Shown: piece by piece, positions 51,447 to 62,621 of the stretch
How the letters are laid out: each line of letters opens with the position of its first letter
Position numbering within the stretch: the stretch's first letter is position 1
Assembly (NCBI RefSeq): GCF_047948215.1
Contig: NC_134455.1
Coordinates: 161,244,575 to 161,308,574, forward strand
DNA: 64,000 nucleotides
DNA from: Lycorma delicatula
Lineage: Eukaryota; Arthropoda; Insecta; Hemiptera; Fulgoridae
Reading direction: 5' to 3'
Notes under the pieces: generated by a model
Databases searched by the model: none
What the model saw: only the letters and a program-made list of their open reading frames with translations
What the model was told of the DNA's origin: nothing
Translations under genes and position numbers: made by a program

Positions 51447-51859
51447 CTGTTATTATCAATTTCTATATGTTTTATGATATTGTCTCTGACAATGTCACCA
51501 ACTCCTTCTTGAGGCTGTGAAGGCGGATCTGAAGGTGCTTGTACTAGAGGACATGAATCTTCATCAGGTGGGGTACTTCCCAACCCCATTGCAAGTCTTT
51601 TTATCAAAGGTGGTTTATCCATCAGTCGTTTATATGAGTTCAGTTCAGTGGGAGAATTACTCTCCTCACTGCTGGGGGTACTGTGTGTCGATTCAGAGTG
51701 GTGATGGTGGTGGTGATGATGCTGTGGTCGTAATCCTGGTATAGTAGATGGTGGTGATTTGTGTAGAAGAACTGTAGGAGATCCTCCAGATAGAGGATGT
51801 GGTTGTACATTCATGTTGCCTTCAATGTCACTTGACACTTTGCCAGGTATCTGCTTCGG
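51447..51859 (-). CDS. SH2 adapter gene, internal coding exon (fourth from last)
   Basis: First recognised exon of the only host gene here. It reads in one frame from a pyrimidine-rich acceptor ending AACAG to a strong donor (AACAG|GTAAGT). It encodes 137 residues plus two bases of a split Arg codon. The sequence is low-complexity linker rich in Ser, Pro and Gly, with eight consecutive His near residues 47-54 of the partial protein. A more ordered basic segment follows, including YKRLMDKPPLIKRL, then an acidic, Pro-rich stretch and a possible short helix before the donor. Such linkers in adapter proteins usually carry docking sites, but none is proven here. The exon starts in phase 0, so at least one more coding exon must lie upstream (higher coordinates); I could not find it. 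The exon assignment rests on phase agreement with the next three exons. Confidence 0.8.
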
Positions 51860-52640
51860 CTGTTAAAAAAAGGCATTGAAGTAGATATTACATTTTATTA
51901 ATGGCATAACCAGCTATTTGTTAATTATTTAATTTGTTATTAATTACTATAATTTATTATTATAGTAATATATTATTATAGATAACCTCTATCGGTTATA
52001 GATGAGTATCTCACTTTCATTTTGAATTCAGTGCATTTGTATTTGTGATAAAGTTGGCTTTGCATGTACAAATGCACATGTTCAGCCCAAAGTAGACCAT
52101 TCTATATATGAATTCTGTGCTTCACAATACCAATAATCTTGTTTTTATTATTTTCTTTCTTTTAAAAAATATGTTTTATCTGTTCAGCACATATCTATCT
52201 GTGTAAGGAACATCATTGCTCTTAGAGCAGGCAATGCCGACTTGTTTATATTATAATTCAGGTGCTGTATATATCATAGCCAGAAGAGATAGGTTATGCA
52301 GAGAAGTGCCTTAATAAAGTAAAATTTTAAATATTAAGTATTAATTATGGTATAAATAGTATTATGTTATATTACTTGGAATTTAAGTTTTTTAAATAAA
52401 AAAAAACTATTTATGCATTTTTCAATAAATTAAAAATTTGAAAAAAGTAAATATTGAAAAAATTAAAAAAGTAACTGATTAAGTTCACTTAAAAAGATGA
52501 AGTCATCTATTTTTACAATTTATGAAACTACAAACCTTGATAAATGATAAGTAAATAATTTTGATGAAATATCGAGATAAGAAAATGACAGCTAATAAAA
52601 ACTAAAAATTAAACTCAAAAGTAAACCTATAGCTGCTATA
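51860..52640. other. Sequence upstream of the first recognised SH2 exon
   Basis: AT-rich, presumed intron. No exon found. Confidence 0.45.
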
Positions 52641-52644
52641 TTTT

Positions 52645-53711
52645 TGGATTTGACCTAAAGTGTTTGATACTGAGACCGTAAAATTTTGATTGAAAAGCTT
52701 GAAAAAATTGATATCAGAGGTTTACCTCTTAAGTTACTTGAAAATTATCTGCTCGATAGAAGACAATATGTAAAATTAATGGAATAAAAAGCTACCTACA
52801 AGATCTGAATATGGTGTTCCTCAGAGAACTATACTTTAGCCTTTATTATTTACATTATGATATATTTTAACTACAAAATCTTTATTGTAAAATTTTATCT
52901 TATGCTAATGACACAGTTACAATATTTTATGGAAATTCCTGGTTTGTAGTTTATATTAAACTTCTAGATTCTAATAAATTTGCTTTAAATTTAAGGCTGT
53001 ATGTTTAATTTTTTGTGGTCATTATGATTGTATTTCTACTGATTTTAATGTTGTTATTTGCAATGAATTTGTTCAAAGAAAATCTTATACAAACTATTTA
53101 AGTATTATCATTAAACATTTCAGATGCAATTGTGAAATTTCAAATAAAATAAAATAAACTGTTTTCACATCTAGACTAAGCGAAATTCTTCCTGTTCAAA
53201 ATTTATTCACTGTATGTGTGAAATTTATGACAGTATTATTAACTATGGTTTAATTACATTGGGGAGGGGGGTCAGCTAATAAAAAAAAAATCAAATAAAA
53301 CAATTAAAAACTATACATAACAAAATTGTAAAAATCAAATAAAAAATACCAGATTGCCACTCAATTTATTTGAAAAAAATATGTATTAGAATCTTTGAGT
53401 CATTACAGTGAAATAGCCTAAACTATACAAATACTTGTAATCTTTCTAATGAAAATATAAATCCATTCAACTATTGAGAATAAATAAAGAAGATGGCTGA
53501 AGGAATCATAAATATACTGCTATGTATTATTTTAATAAACTGCCCCTTGAAACTAAAAGTCTAGTATCAAGAAGTTGTAAAAAAATATTAGAAAAGTCTA
53601 TAAGACAAATGAACTTGAATTTAGGGTGTTTCACATTCATGATTATTTTTGTTTTCAAGTCTAATTTTAAGTTTTTTAATTTTTTTTCTATTTTCTTGTA
53701 TATTTTATTTC

Positions 53712-53746
<35 letters not shown>

Positions 53747-53890
53747 GTTTTTAATTTTTGTATTTGTACACCTAACTGTGTACAAATGTCTTGGCATCTC
53801 TGCAGAGTATTGTTGATATATAATGTCTGTACTGTTTTAGTATATCATCAGATATTAAATAAACATAATTCTACTAATTTTGTATCCAAA
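52645..53890 (+). pseudogene. CR1/Jockey-like reverse transcriptase remnant
   Basis: Pieces in several frames: FLDLT then KILIEKLEKIDIRGLPLKLL and ENYLLDRRQYVKLME (RT motif A region and helix), YGVPQ-like text, LSYANDTVTIFYGNSW where the second catalytic Asp is Asn (YAND for YADD), later IHWGGG-like and IKQLKTIHNKIVKIK, the conserved end-of-RT helix. A (TTA)n run at 53715-53745 and a 3' UTR-like stretch follow. Very decayed and AT-rich, so an old insertion. Confidence 0.6.
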
Positions 53891-54479
53891 ACCAGCCTTT
53901 AGTATTGGTGAACTAGATGATTGCTTAGTACCTGCATATTCTTACGACAAGTTATATCTTACATGCAGAGGACTTTTTAACTGAAAGAGGAAGTTCTTAA
54001 TTTGACCTGAATATTTTATTTTGTAATGTTCAAATTTTACTCTTTACCAAATACATGGATTTTGAAGAGTATTTATTTTTATGCTTTAATAATCAATCTA
54101 TCTCATCCTTTTGTTATCCAGATGTACAAATGCATGCCTGTCAGTGTCCATAATTAATTTATTTTTTGTTACTTTAATACTAATGATTAATTTATGCAAA
54201 CATTAATTTAGAGAAACTCAATGAAAAGGACTACTTCTAAAGACTTAAGGATGTCTACAATTAGTGGATCTATGGCGACTGATGTATATCTATTAAAAGA
54301 TTGTTCCTGCAGAAAATAATAAACAAAACGATCTACTAAAATATTTTTCTGAAAATAAATTATGAAAACGTTAATAAATAAATAATTAAACGATAACGTA
54401 TGCGTGCGCACATGCTGACGAAATCGGGAGAAAATAAGTTTCAATTCAACTATTTAAGTAAGTTCTTTACAGAGGCTGA

Positions 54480-54790
54480 ACTGTGGTTGGAACGGGTTGG
54501 TTGTACCAATAATACCTGCAAACGTATATTAGGATAAGATTGGAAGGGCGAGCGGTAAATCGCGTGTATCGGTTTGGTGGCGCGTGGTCAGAGCTCCTGT
54601 TCCGCTATTCGATTACGAGCAATAATTAATTACCCTTCTGGTTCATGATTAGCCCTATATCGAATTACATCTGGATACTGAATTCCCGCCTCCCACGTTA
54701 ATGATCATCCTGCTATTATTACCCCACCATTAACGATTCAGTCCCAAGCCGTGTACAGATCACTGTTCTCCAGCTCCGTGAATCTAACCA
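54480..54790. other. Less AT-rich, CpG-rich segment
   Basis: Stands out by its base composition (many CG dinucleotides) and by several ATTA-type words. No ORF. It could be a regulatory element or an untranslated exon of the SH2 gene, or an old repeat; the sequence alone does not decide. Confidence 0.3.
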
Positions 54791-55539
54791 GTGAAATACT
54801 AGAAAATGAACAATAATTATGTTTCACAGTCGTTAATTGTAGTAATCATTACAAATAATAAAACTTACGCACTAAATATACAGGGATATTTTATTTTTTC
54901 GTAAATATTATTTTAGACAGAAAACAAGAGGTAAATATATGTTGCATTTGTAAATTAAAAATACATTTAAATATAACAATTTTTTCAGCGTAAATTGATT
55001 TTCCAGAATTATGTACCTCGAGCAAATCGACATATTTTTGTTTACGCTTACGTACATAGATTTACGCTTTTCTTTTGCCATTTTACAGTGGCGGCTCGTA
55101 GCTAAAATTAGTGGGGGTGTTGCTCCATAAAGTTTTTTCTGGGCCTTTTCAAGGCCTTGGTTAAAGTTTTCTGTAAAATAAAAGAACGGAAAAAATGAAT
55201 AAAATAGAATAGCTGGAAGCAGGATAATAATCTAATTCTACACTTGATTACATTTAAGAATATCGTACACGGTTTTTAAGCACATCACACGCGGAGTAAA
55301 AAAAAACTACCTTCACCAGCACGCCAGGGTCGGCACTGCGTGGGGGGGGACAATGTTCTCTCTCCATCACAACTTCGCGTGCAGCTTTCTATGTGAGCAT
55401 GCGCACAACAGCCAAACATCACGCCGATGGAACTGTGAAGCGCACAGTTCCATACAATGATTTTTGTATCTTTTTCATAAACTGGGGTATGGCTACTGAT
55501 ATAAAGCTTAAGGATTATATGAGTTCAATCATCACAATG

Positions 55540-56130
55540 TATTGGAAAAAGATCTCCACGCCCCCAAAAATTACGTCAGTCTCGACCCAATGTCAAAGTT
55601 ATGCTCTCTGTTTTTTCGATTTTAATGGAATTGTGCATATAAATTCTTGTCTCAAGGTGAAAACAGTAAACCGTGCGTACTATCAAGGCGTTTTGCAACG
55701 GTTACGTAAAAACGTCGCAAAAAGAGACCAGAGTTGTGGCGAGACAACTCATGGTTTCTTCACCACGACAATGCTCCTGCACACTCGGCTTTGTGCCAAA
55801 TATCAGATGACTGTCCTCTCTCAGCCTCCCTAATCGCCAGACCTAGCTTTTTGCGATTTTTTCTTATTCCCGAACTTAAATTCAGTGATGAAAAAACGCC
55901 GTTTTGAGACTAGTGATGACATTAAAACAAATTCGTCACGGACCTAAAAACGCCATTTCAATTGAACCTATCCAGAAATGCTTCGCCAAGTGGAAACACC
56001 GCTGGGAAAAGTCTGTAAATAGGGGAAAGGAGTACTTTGAAGGGAACAAGGACCAATAATCTATAAAATTAACAATAAAGATTAAAAAAATAAAGACCGT
56101 TTATTTTCTGAATAGACCTTGTATGTACAC
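55540..56130 (+). pseudogene. mariner-like transposase, C-terminal half
   Basis: CFFDFNGIVHINSCLKVKTV and NRAYYQGVLQRLRKNV, then after a frameshift near 55725 the WFLHHDNAPAH-type motif, AKYQMTVLSQPPYSPDLAF-type text across another frame, and CFAKWKHRWEKSVN-like with YFEG near the end. This is the second half of a mariner transposase from a lineage different from the 48-kb copy (the Phe-Phe-Asp-Phe motif). The 3' terminal repeat is seen at about 56100-56129 (TTCTGAATAGACCTTGTA). The N-terminal half and 5' end are missing. Confidence 0.75.
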
Positions 56131-57677
56131 TTTACGACGGTGAGTAGGATATACATGTATTAAATTAAATACTTTGTATTTAAAAATAAAAATATCGGAA
56201 ATGGATTATAAGATGTTCATCAAGTATAAATAACAATTTTGGCTGTTTAGTTTCATTTTTAACATATTTAAGGCCACTAATTATAAGTGTTATAACTGCA
56301 ATAAAAAAAAAGAAACTTACATAGTTTAAAATAATTATTGTACAATAGTTAATTTATAATACGAAATTCGATGAAGGCAACACATAATATACGATTTCTG
56401 TACGAGCTGAAATTGGATGTGTAACATCCTCATAATTGGAAATCATAAAATTTATTAATTTGCGATTCGGCAGATCTATATAAAACACTATAAGAATAAT
56501 ATTTTACAAATTGAAACAATCAATCGGCTAACCGGCCAAATTAAGGCCTACTGAATCATATTTCTAAAGGTAGGCTTGTTTCGGATTAAGCTAAAATAAC
56601 CTCTTAAATAAAGTTCTTACAAATTCTAAAAGGCAATCAACAAACGCAAAACTTAACAAGCTTGAATTTACAAAATGTGTATGTTATTGAGAAACTCCTC
56701 CTTTTATTGAAATCACTTAATAATTAATATCTTCAGCTACCAAAAAATTATTTATAGACATAAATACAAACAAGTAATTAAACAATTATTTATAAATAAG
56801 GTGAATGTACAGGTTAGCATATTTGCTTCTCATTTTCCTGATACTGGATTTGATTCCCGATTATTAGCATTTTCTCATTAATTTAACTGGAAACGGGAAG
56901 TCTACCAGTTTTATTTTATTTGAGAAAAATGATCTAAAATAATTATAACATTTTCGCATCAGATAATTAGGGTTGAAATCGTGTAGAATGTAGAAACTTA
57001 CAGCATACAATAAAAGATAATATCTCGTTAATATCGATTAAAATTTGTAAAATTTAATAAATATAGAGAAAATTATATCATGATGCTATATTAATCAATC
57101 TAGATAATTGTATACTGTCCCTAATGGATTATTTGATAGTGTAACAATTAGACGATACTGTTGTATTAAATCGTTTTTAGTGCTGCTAATGATTTCTCTA
57201 ACATCAAAAAGGAGATCAACTTTCAAAGGATTCTCCAACTCAAGAGTTCTTTCTGAACAGTATTGAGGTCGTTTAAACGAAATTCTTAATAACAGCTCCC
57301 AAAATTCTACACTCCAACACACAGACTCTATTTATTATATAAATTATCTCAAAAAATGAAACGATTAGCCGATTGTCTAAACACATTATGAAAGGGTTAA
57401 CTTAACAGAAATAGTTTACTTTGTTATGTTAACAAGAAGGATATTTTATTTCTATTGTATATCAATATTTCTTTTTTATTAATGATTCTGTTTCGTAAAT
57501 TTTTATTTTTGTTTAACTTCTACTAGGATCAGGAAACGGGTCGACACCCCTATACAAACAAATCATCGAACATTTTAAGTAGTCTCATTTTAATCCCTAT
57601 ACAACAACAATAGTGATTAATGACTACACAGTTTTACTGAAGATACTAATGCAACTTTTTGATTTTATGGTGTTTTT
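56131..57677. other. AT-rich DNA with frequent CpG, no gene supported
   Basis: A 75-codon ORF on the minus strand at 57095-57322 has a less biased composition than its neighbours but no motif or splice context I recognise. Confidence 0.4.
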
Positions 57678-58310
57678 ACTTCCTTGTTACGAAGTAAAGG
57701 AAGTATTGTAATCGTGAAAAATTTCGGTTTTCAGATTTCAAAGGGAGTTATCCATTTTGACCATCCCTGAATCAATTTTGACTATTTTCGGCGTGACGTC
57801 GAATGTGTCCCGCATAACTAAAAAACGATTAGTCGTAGAATGTTGAAATTTTGGGTTTAGGACTGTTGTAACATCTAATTGGGCACCTTCCCTTTTGATT
57901 GCAATTGATGAACCAAAAATGCCCCAAAAAACCCAAAATCCAAAAAAACAATGAATTTTGGACTTTTTCTTAACTGCAGTAATAAGCCCTTATTGAGAGC
58001 TTTTCAATAACGTATCATAAGTGGTACTTATTTTCAATGGTTCCGGAGCTATAGCCAAATAAAATTTTAATTAATAAATTATTTGGATCTTACAAGGGGA
58101 GGGCACATCGGTTCGAATCCGACTTTATTTCCTTTTTTTAACTTTTCTTTTTCTTTTTAATTGAAATATATTGATTTATTAATAATTATTATTCTCTGAT
58201 TGTAAAAAAAAAACTTTTACAATAAATAACAATTAAATAACTGTAAAAAAAAAATATATATGAAAAAATCAGAAGTTATTAGTGAAATATGTAATTTAAT
58301 ACAAGGAAGA
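57678..58310 (+). mobile_element. Non-autonomous element with terminal inverted repeats, copy 2
   Basis: Reverse-complement relative of 10536-11218. The left end is ACTTCCTTGTTACG and the right end ACAAGGAAG, as expected for the same terminal repeats. Just inside the left end ACTTCCTT and AAGGAAGT form a small hairpin. Internal landmarks: TTTCAGATTTCAAAG, GGACTGTTGTAACATCTA, AAGTGGTACTTATTTTCA, GGGCACATCGGTTCGAATCC. No ORF. Confidence 0.65.
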
Positions 58311-61300
58311 AATGTGGTGTCCACATCAAATTTTTTTTACAATGAACAACATGAAAACTCCATTAGATTATACACTACATAAATTAAAGTTAACTTATTA
58401 CAATTAACTTATACTATTTCCATTCGTTTCATTAGTTTTTAATAAATTGTTGTTTACTGATGACTCTATAACACATGAAACTTTACGAAACGTATTGTCA
58501 ACATAAATCAAACGTTAATCACCGTAATAAAAATGGCGACGAAATTTCATAAATGAATTAAGGTCTAATAATTAACGTATAAATATTTATCCGTAATTCT
58601 TTAATTATTTCTTAAATAGCTATTTATAACATTGCGATTGATTCTTATGACTTTCTGGAAGTTTCCAGATATCTGGAATAGCAATCTTGAGTAGGGCTTG
58701 CAGGCCCCTAATCAGGGGCCGTGTCCCTCGTTTGTGAAATGAGTGTCGTCTCTATATTTCATTACATGAATTGATCAAAAGACTAGGATGTGCTGTTAAT
58801 TGGAAACTGATAACAAAATTATGATCGGGGACAGGATCGAGGAACAGTTGGCGTTAAAATGTAATTTCAGTCACGTCTCGAAGCTAAATTCCCGAACAGG
58901 GAAATTAGCGCTAGCTATAATATACTGCGCTCACCGCAAAATATTGGATGTGAAATAAAGCCGTTTATTATTTTCCATGACCTGTTTAGCTGGTAAAAGA
59001 GAATAACAAACAAATTCTCAAAGTTCTACAACAATAAAAAATACTACGTTTATTTGACTTCATCGTAAACGTTTTCCAAGTAGCTAACTAAATTGTGGAT
59101 GTAATAATTTGGACAAAAAAAAAATGTTAATAAGATTAATGAAGACTTTTTCAACGAGAAAATTATCAAGTTGCATACACGATCACGCTAGTAAAAAACA
59201 AAAATTTATTCGTATTTTTTTTTCACCTCGCTCCGGGAATTTATCCCGATCGCTTATTTCGAAAACAGCTAATCGAATCGAGCTTAAACTTGCTCCAATT
59301 TTAATCAGCAGTGATAGGTTTTGACATACATTCCTTGACGAGTACAAATATTAATGATTTTCAATATTTTTGTCAACAAATTTCATGAACCGAACAGAAT
59401 ATTGACAAAAAAATCGTACGAACATACAGTGCGATGAGAGCTACAACGTATAAACGCAGGCCCCCTGAGGATAATTCCTTAAACAAACTTTAAAATTCTT
59501 ATGTAAATTTATTATAGAAACTTAACTTTTAAGACGGCTTTTATGTGAACCAATAAACGTTTAAGAATCTGATCGACCGACTAACTAATAAATAATGTAT
59601 AATACGATAGTGTGATTTCAAAAATAACAAAATAAATCGATTTAATTATAATAAAATTTTATAAAAGTTGAAAATTAACTTACATTTAGTTCATTTTATT
59701 TAATCGGTTGCAAAATATTACAAGTAATTACAAAATTAAATTTAAAAAATCATATAAAAAAAACTCGGCTAAAAACTTAGAAAGAGGTGAATTAAAGAGA
59801 GGAATTTTCGAATGATTGTCGAAGAATTATTTAAAATACTGAAAATTTCACGCTTCTACAAATTTACTTTTCAAAGTTTACAGTCAGTACATGCAGTAAT
59901 GACGAAAAAAATGATAACATTTGCTTTTATTATAGCCTTAAAAATGAAATAGGCTAAAGAGTTAACGAATGAACAACCCATACTACAAGGTCGTTGTGTG
60001 TTATTTTACAAAAAAACAACATAAATATGATTTTATTAAAAAAAGGACAGCAAGATGTGAAAAATTAAGTTTCACTAGTTTTTTAAATTTGATTAATCAC
60101 TTTATGAAATATAAACTGTTAAGAGAAAAGTAATCAAAAACACTAATGACATTTTAATGCAAATTAAATGAAAAGCTTACATTAAATTGTGATACAAGCA
60201 TTATTTGTATCACAAACTAGACAAAATAATGCTGGAATAATAACAATAATATTTGAAATTTTTGGAAATACGATTCAGTTAAAATGTGAAACCAACAAAC
60301 TGGCGTAAACAGCCCATCATTCGGTGATAGGCAAAATGTTTTAGTAAAGAGTTGTTAGCCGAGTACTCGAACGGCTCAGAGTTTAGTTAATTGCTGTTAA
60401 ATGAATCATCTAAAAGCATTCGGCTTAAATTAAACTGATGCATTAATGATGACACAAATTACCATACAGTACAACGATGCACATGCAAGCAGTTGCATGT
60501 TTATATCCATCATTAGCTTAACTCAGCTGCTTTACATTAATACTGTATTACCGAGCCGGTTTGCTGAATTATCCAGCGTTATCTCCGGGTGCTAGTTCTT
60601 ATCGATTATCCCGGAAAGAACTCTCGGTAAATATTCGAGTATTTGGTTTAATGCTTATCGTCAGAAATTTTTAAGTAAAATTCATCAAGAAAAATCACAA
60701 GGTATCGTTAAAATTTTTTAATTGTTGAAATGAAAAATCAGAAGGAATTGGTTTCAAGAAAGTGTATAACAGTTAAAGCGGAAGGTTCAAAGCAGAAGAG
60801 GCTATGTCAGTAGGAATGGGGAGTGGGAGGAATTCAAGATCGCTAGTTATTCTACGATCCCAACTCAGGAAGACTGTGTTAAAAGTAGTTTTGAGAGCGG
60901 AGGTACTTCGAAACGCGTCAACTACAAATATTAGTGACAATGCTAGGAAGAGCAGAAATCACCACTGAAATCAATTTAAGCAGTCTAATCAGAACAAAAA
61001 TTTTATTTACTAATCGATTAAGAAAAAGATATATAGAAAATTGGATTAATTTTTCACATACTTTATAAAAATTTTGATGCAGAATATTTATGAATATTTA
61101 GACAAAATTTTCCGGCCGTTGTTGGTGAGTGATAAACCAATGGTGCTTTCGGCATTAGTTAAGACTAATGTTTCAGAGAAAGTTGTTTTTAAAATAGACC
61201 AATCTTTATAATAAGACGTACTAATTTTATTAACAGGCTCCAGTTCAAAGAAACATTTGGAGCAACGAGTGCAAGCTGCAGCCCCCTAATAATATGGTAG

Positions 61301-61360
61301 GAAAAACTAAAAGAATTTAACAGTTGTGTACAAGAAGCAATTTTGACGGCTTTTAGGTAG
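58311..61360. other. Non-coding DNA with possible conserved segments
   Basis: No gene. Two segments (58640-58960 and 60290-60650) are less AT-rich and carry many short ATTA and GATA-like words. GGCCCCT-AATC-AGGGGCC is a perfect short inverted repeat at 58703-58720, and TTGTGATACAA (60187-60197) pairs with 60205-60215. Confidence 0.4.
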
Positions 61361-61400
61361 ATTTCATAAGAAAGAGTAAAATTTCATAAGAAAGAGTAAA
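61361..61400. repeat. 20-bp perfect tandem duplication
   Basis: ATTTCATAAGAAAGAGTAAA occurs twice, head to tail. Confidence 0.95.
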
Positions 61401-61599
61401 TGGGTACCATGATACTACTTCCGGAAAATTTCGACGTATTTTCACGTTTCACATCCTCCAGATCCCAAAACCACCGTCAGTTCAAAAGTTTATATATATA
61501 TATATATATATTTCACTTTCTTTTGGACACGACAACTGCCGTAATTTTGCGCCAATCACTTTCAAATTGATACATAAAATATATATATATCTACCCAAA

Positions 61600-62170
61600 A
61601 TCTCAGTCGTGATGGTTAATGGGCAAAATCGGACCATCGGGGTGGAAATGGGGGGGGGGGACCTTTTTGAAAAAACAAAAATCTCTGTAACTTTCTTATT
61701 AAGTAAAATATCGAATTAGTTTAAAGTTCCTACTATTCTTTGGATAAGAACCTAAAACGTATCTAAGTAAAGTCTTTTGATATCACCAACCATTGGCCCG
61801 GGGTGGGAAAAATGGGGTTTCGAAGACAAAAAATATCATCCCTCCATTAATAGGTACAGTATTGAATCGGTTTAAAGTAGTCGTTAGTCCTTTAAACATT
61901 ACCTAAAACTTCTGTCTGAAAAATCTTTTGATATGACCAACCCTTACGGCAAGGGACGAACAAAATTTTGCTTGAGTTGTAAGAAGATGGGGCTTGTATG
62001 CTAAACATGTGAACTTTTTTCACGTGCAACAATTATCGTATTGAGTTAACTTGAAGTTTTTCTTAAACTTAAGGTAGAAATCTTTTTTATCCCCTACTTA
62101 GCACCGGTGAAATCTAGCTCCGCCTTCCGGCGTGCCGAAAGGGATTTTTTTTGAAAAATTTTTTAATTCA
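61600..62170. repeat. Degenerate tandem repeat, units of about 150-175 bp
   Basis: Related blocks begin near 61709 (TATCGAATTAGTTTAAAGT), 61860 (TATTGAATCGGTTTAAAGT) and 62034 (TATCGTATTGAGTTAACTTG). Each is followed by a CCTAAAAC or AACTTAAGG word and TCTTTTGATAT or similar, then a CCAACC-GG segment. No ORF. Confidence 0.55.
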
Positions 62171-62177
62171 AGTTTTT

Positions 62178-62399
62178 ATGACCGGTTTCTCTCTTTCATA
62201 ACCATCTCTTTTATTTTTTTTTTTTTTACTAACCGAAGCAGAACGTATTGACAAAATTCCTATTTAACATTTTAAAATAGTTACATTAAGATGCAAAAAT
62301 AAAGTTCTATTCCTTGAGAACGAAATGTAAAATTTTGATATACAACTTTGATCTTTAAAAATCTCATTCCTGGATGCTATAAACTTTTTTATCAGAATG
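62178..62399. repeat. 222-bp tandem duplication, unit 1
   Basis: Begins ATGACCGGTTTCTCTCTTTC and ends TTTATCAGAATG. The next 222 bases repeat it without a difference that I can see, including the 14-base T run. Confidence 0.95.
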
Positions 62400-62621
62400 A
62401 TGACCGGTTTCTCTCTTTCATAACCATCTCTTTTATTTTTTTTTTTTTTACTAACCGAAGCAGAACGTATTGACAAAATTCCTATTTAACATTTTAAAAT
62501 AGTTACATTAAGATGCAAAAATAAAGTTCTATTCCTTGAGAACGAAATGTAAAATTTTGATATACAACTTTGATCTTTAAAAATCTCATTCCTGGATGCT
62601 ATAAACTTTTTTATCAGAATG
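62400..62621. repeat. 222-bp tandem duplication, unit 2
   Basis: Second copy, directly adjoining the first. Sequence after it (ATCGCTTC) is unique. Confidence 0.95.

Noticed and set aside
55086..55338. Possible hAT-type MITE starting CAGTGGCGGCTCG
   Set aside because: The right end matches only partly and there is no 8-bp target duplication.
57095..57322. 75-codon ORF as an upstream exon or small gene
   Set aside because: No recognised family, no convincing splice sites or promoter; composition alone is not enough.
59109..59324. 71-codon ORF
   Set aside because: Lys/Ser/Arg-rich chance reading in a CpG-rich stretch; no motif.
62264..62476. 70-codon ORF
   Set aside because: Spans the junction of the two 222-bp repeat units; created by the duplication.
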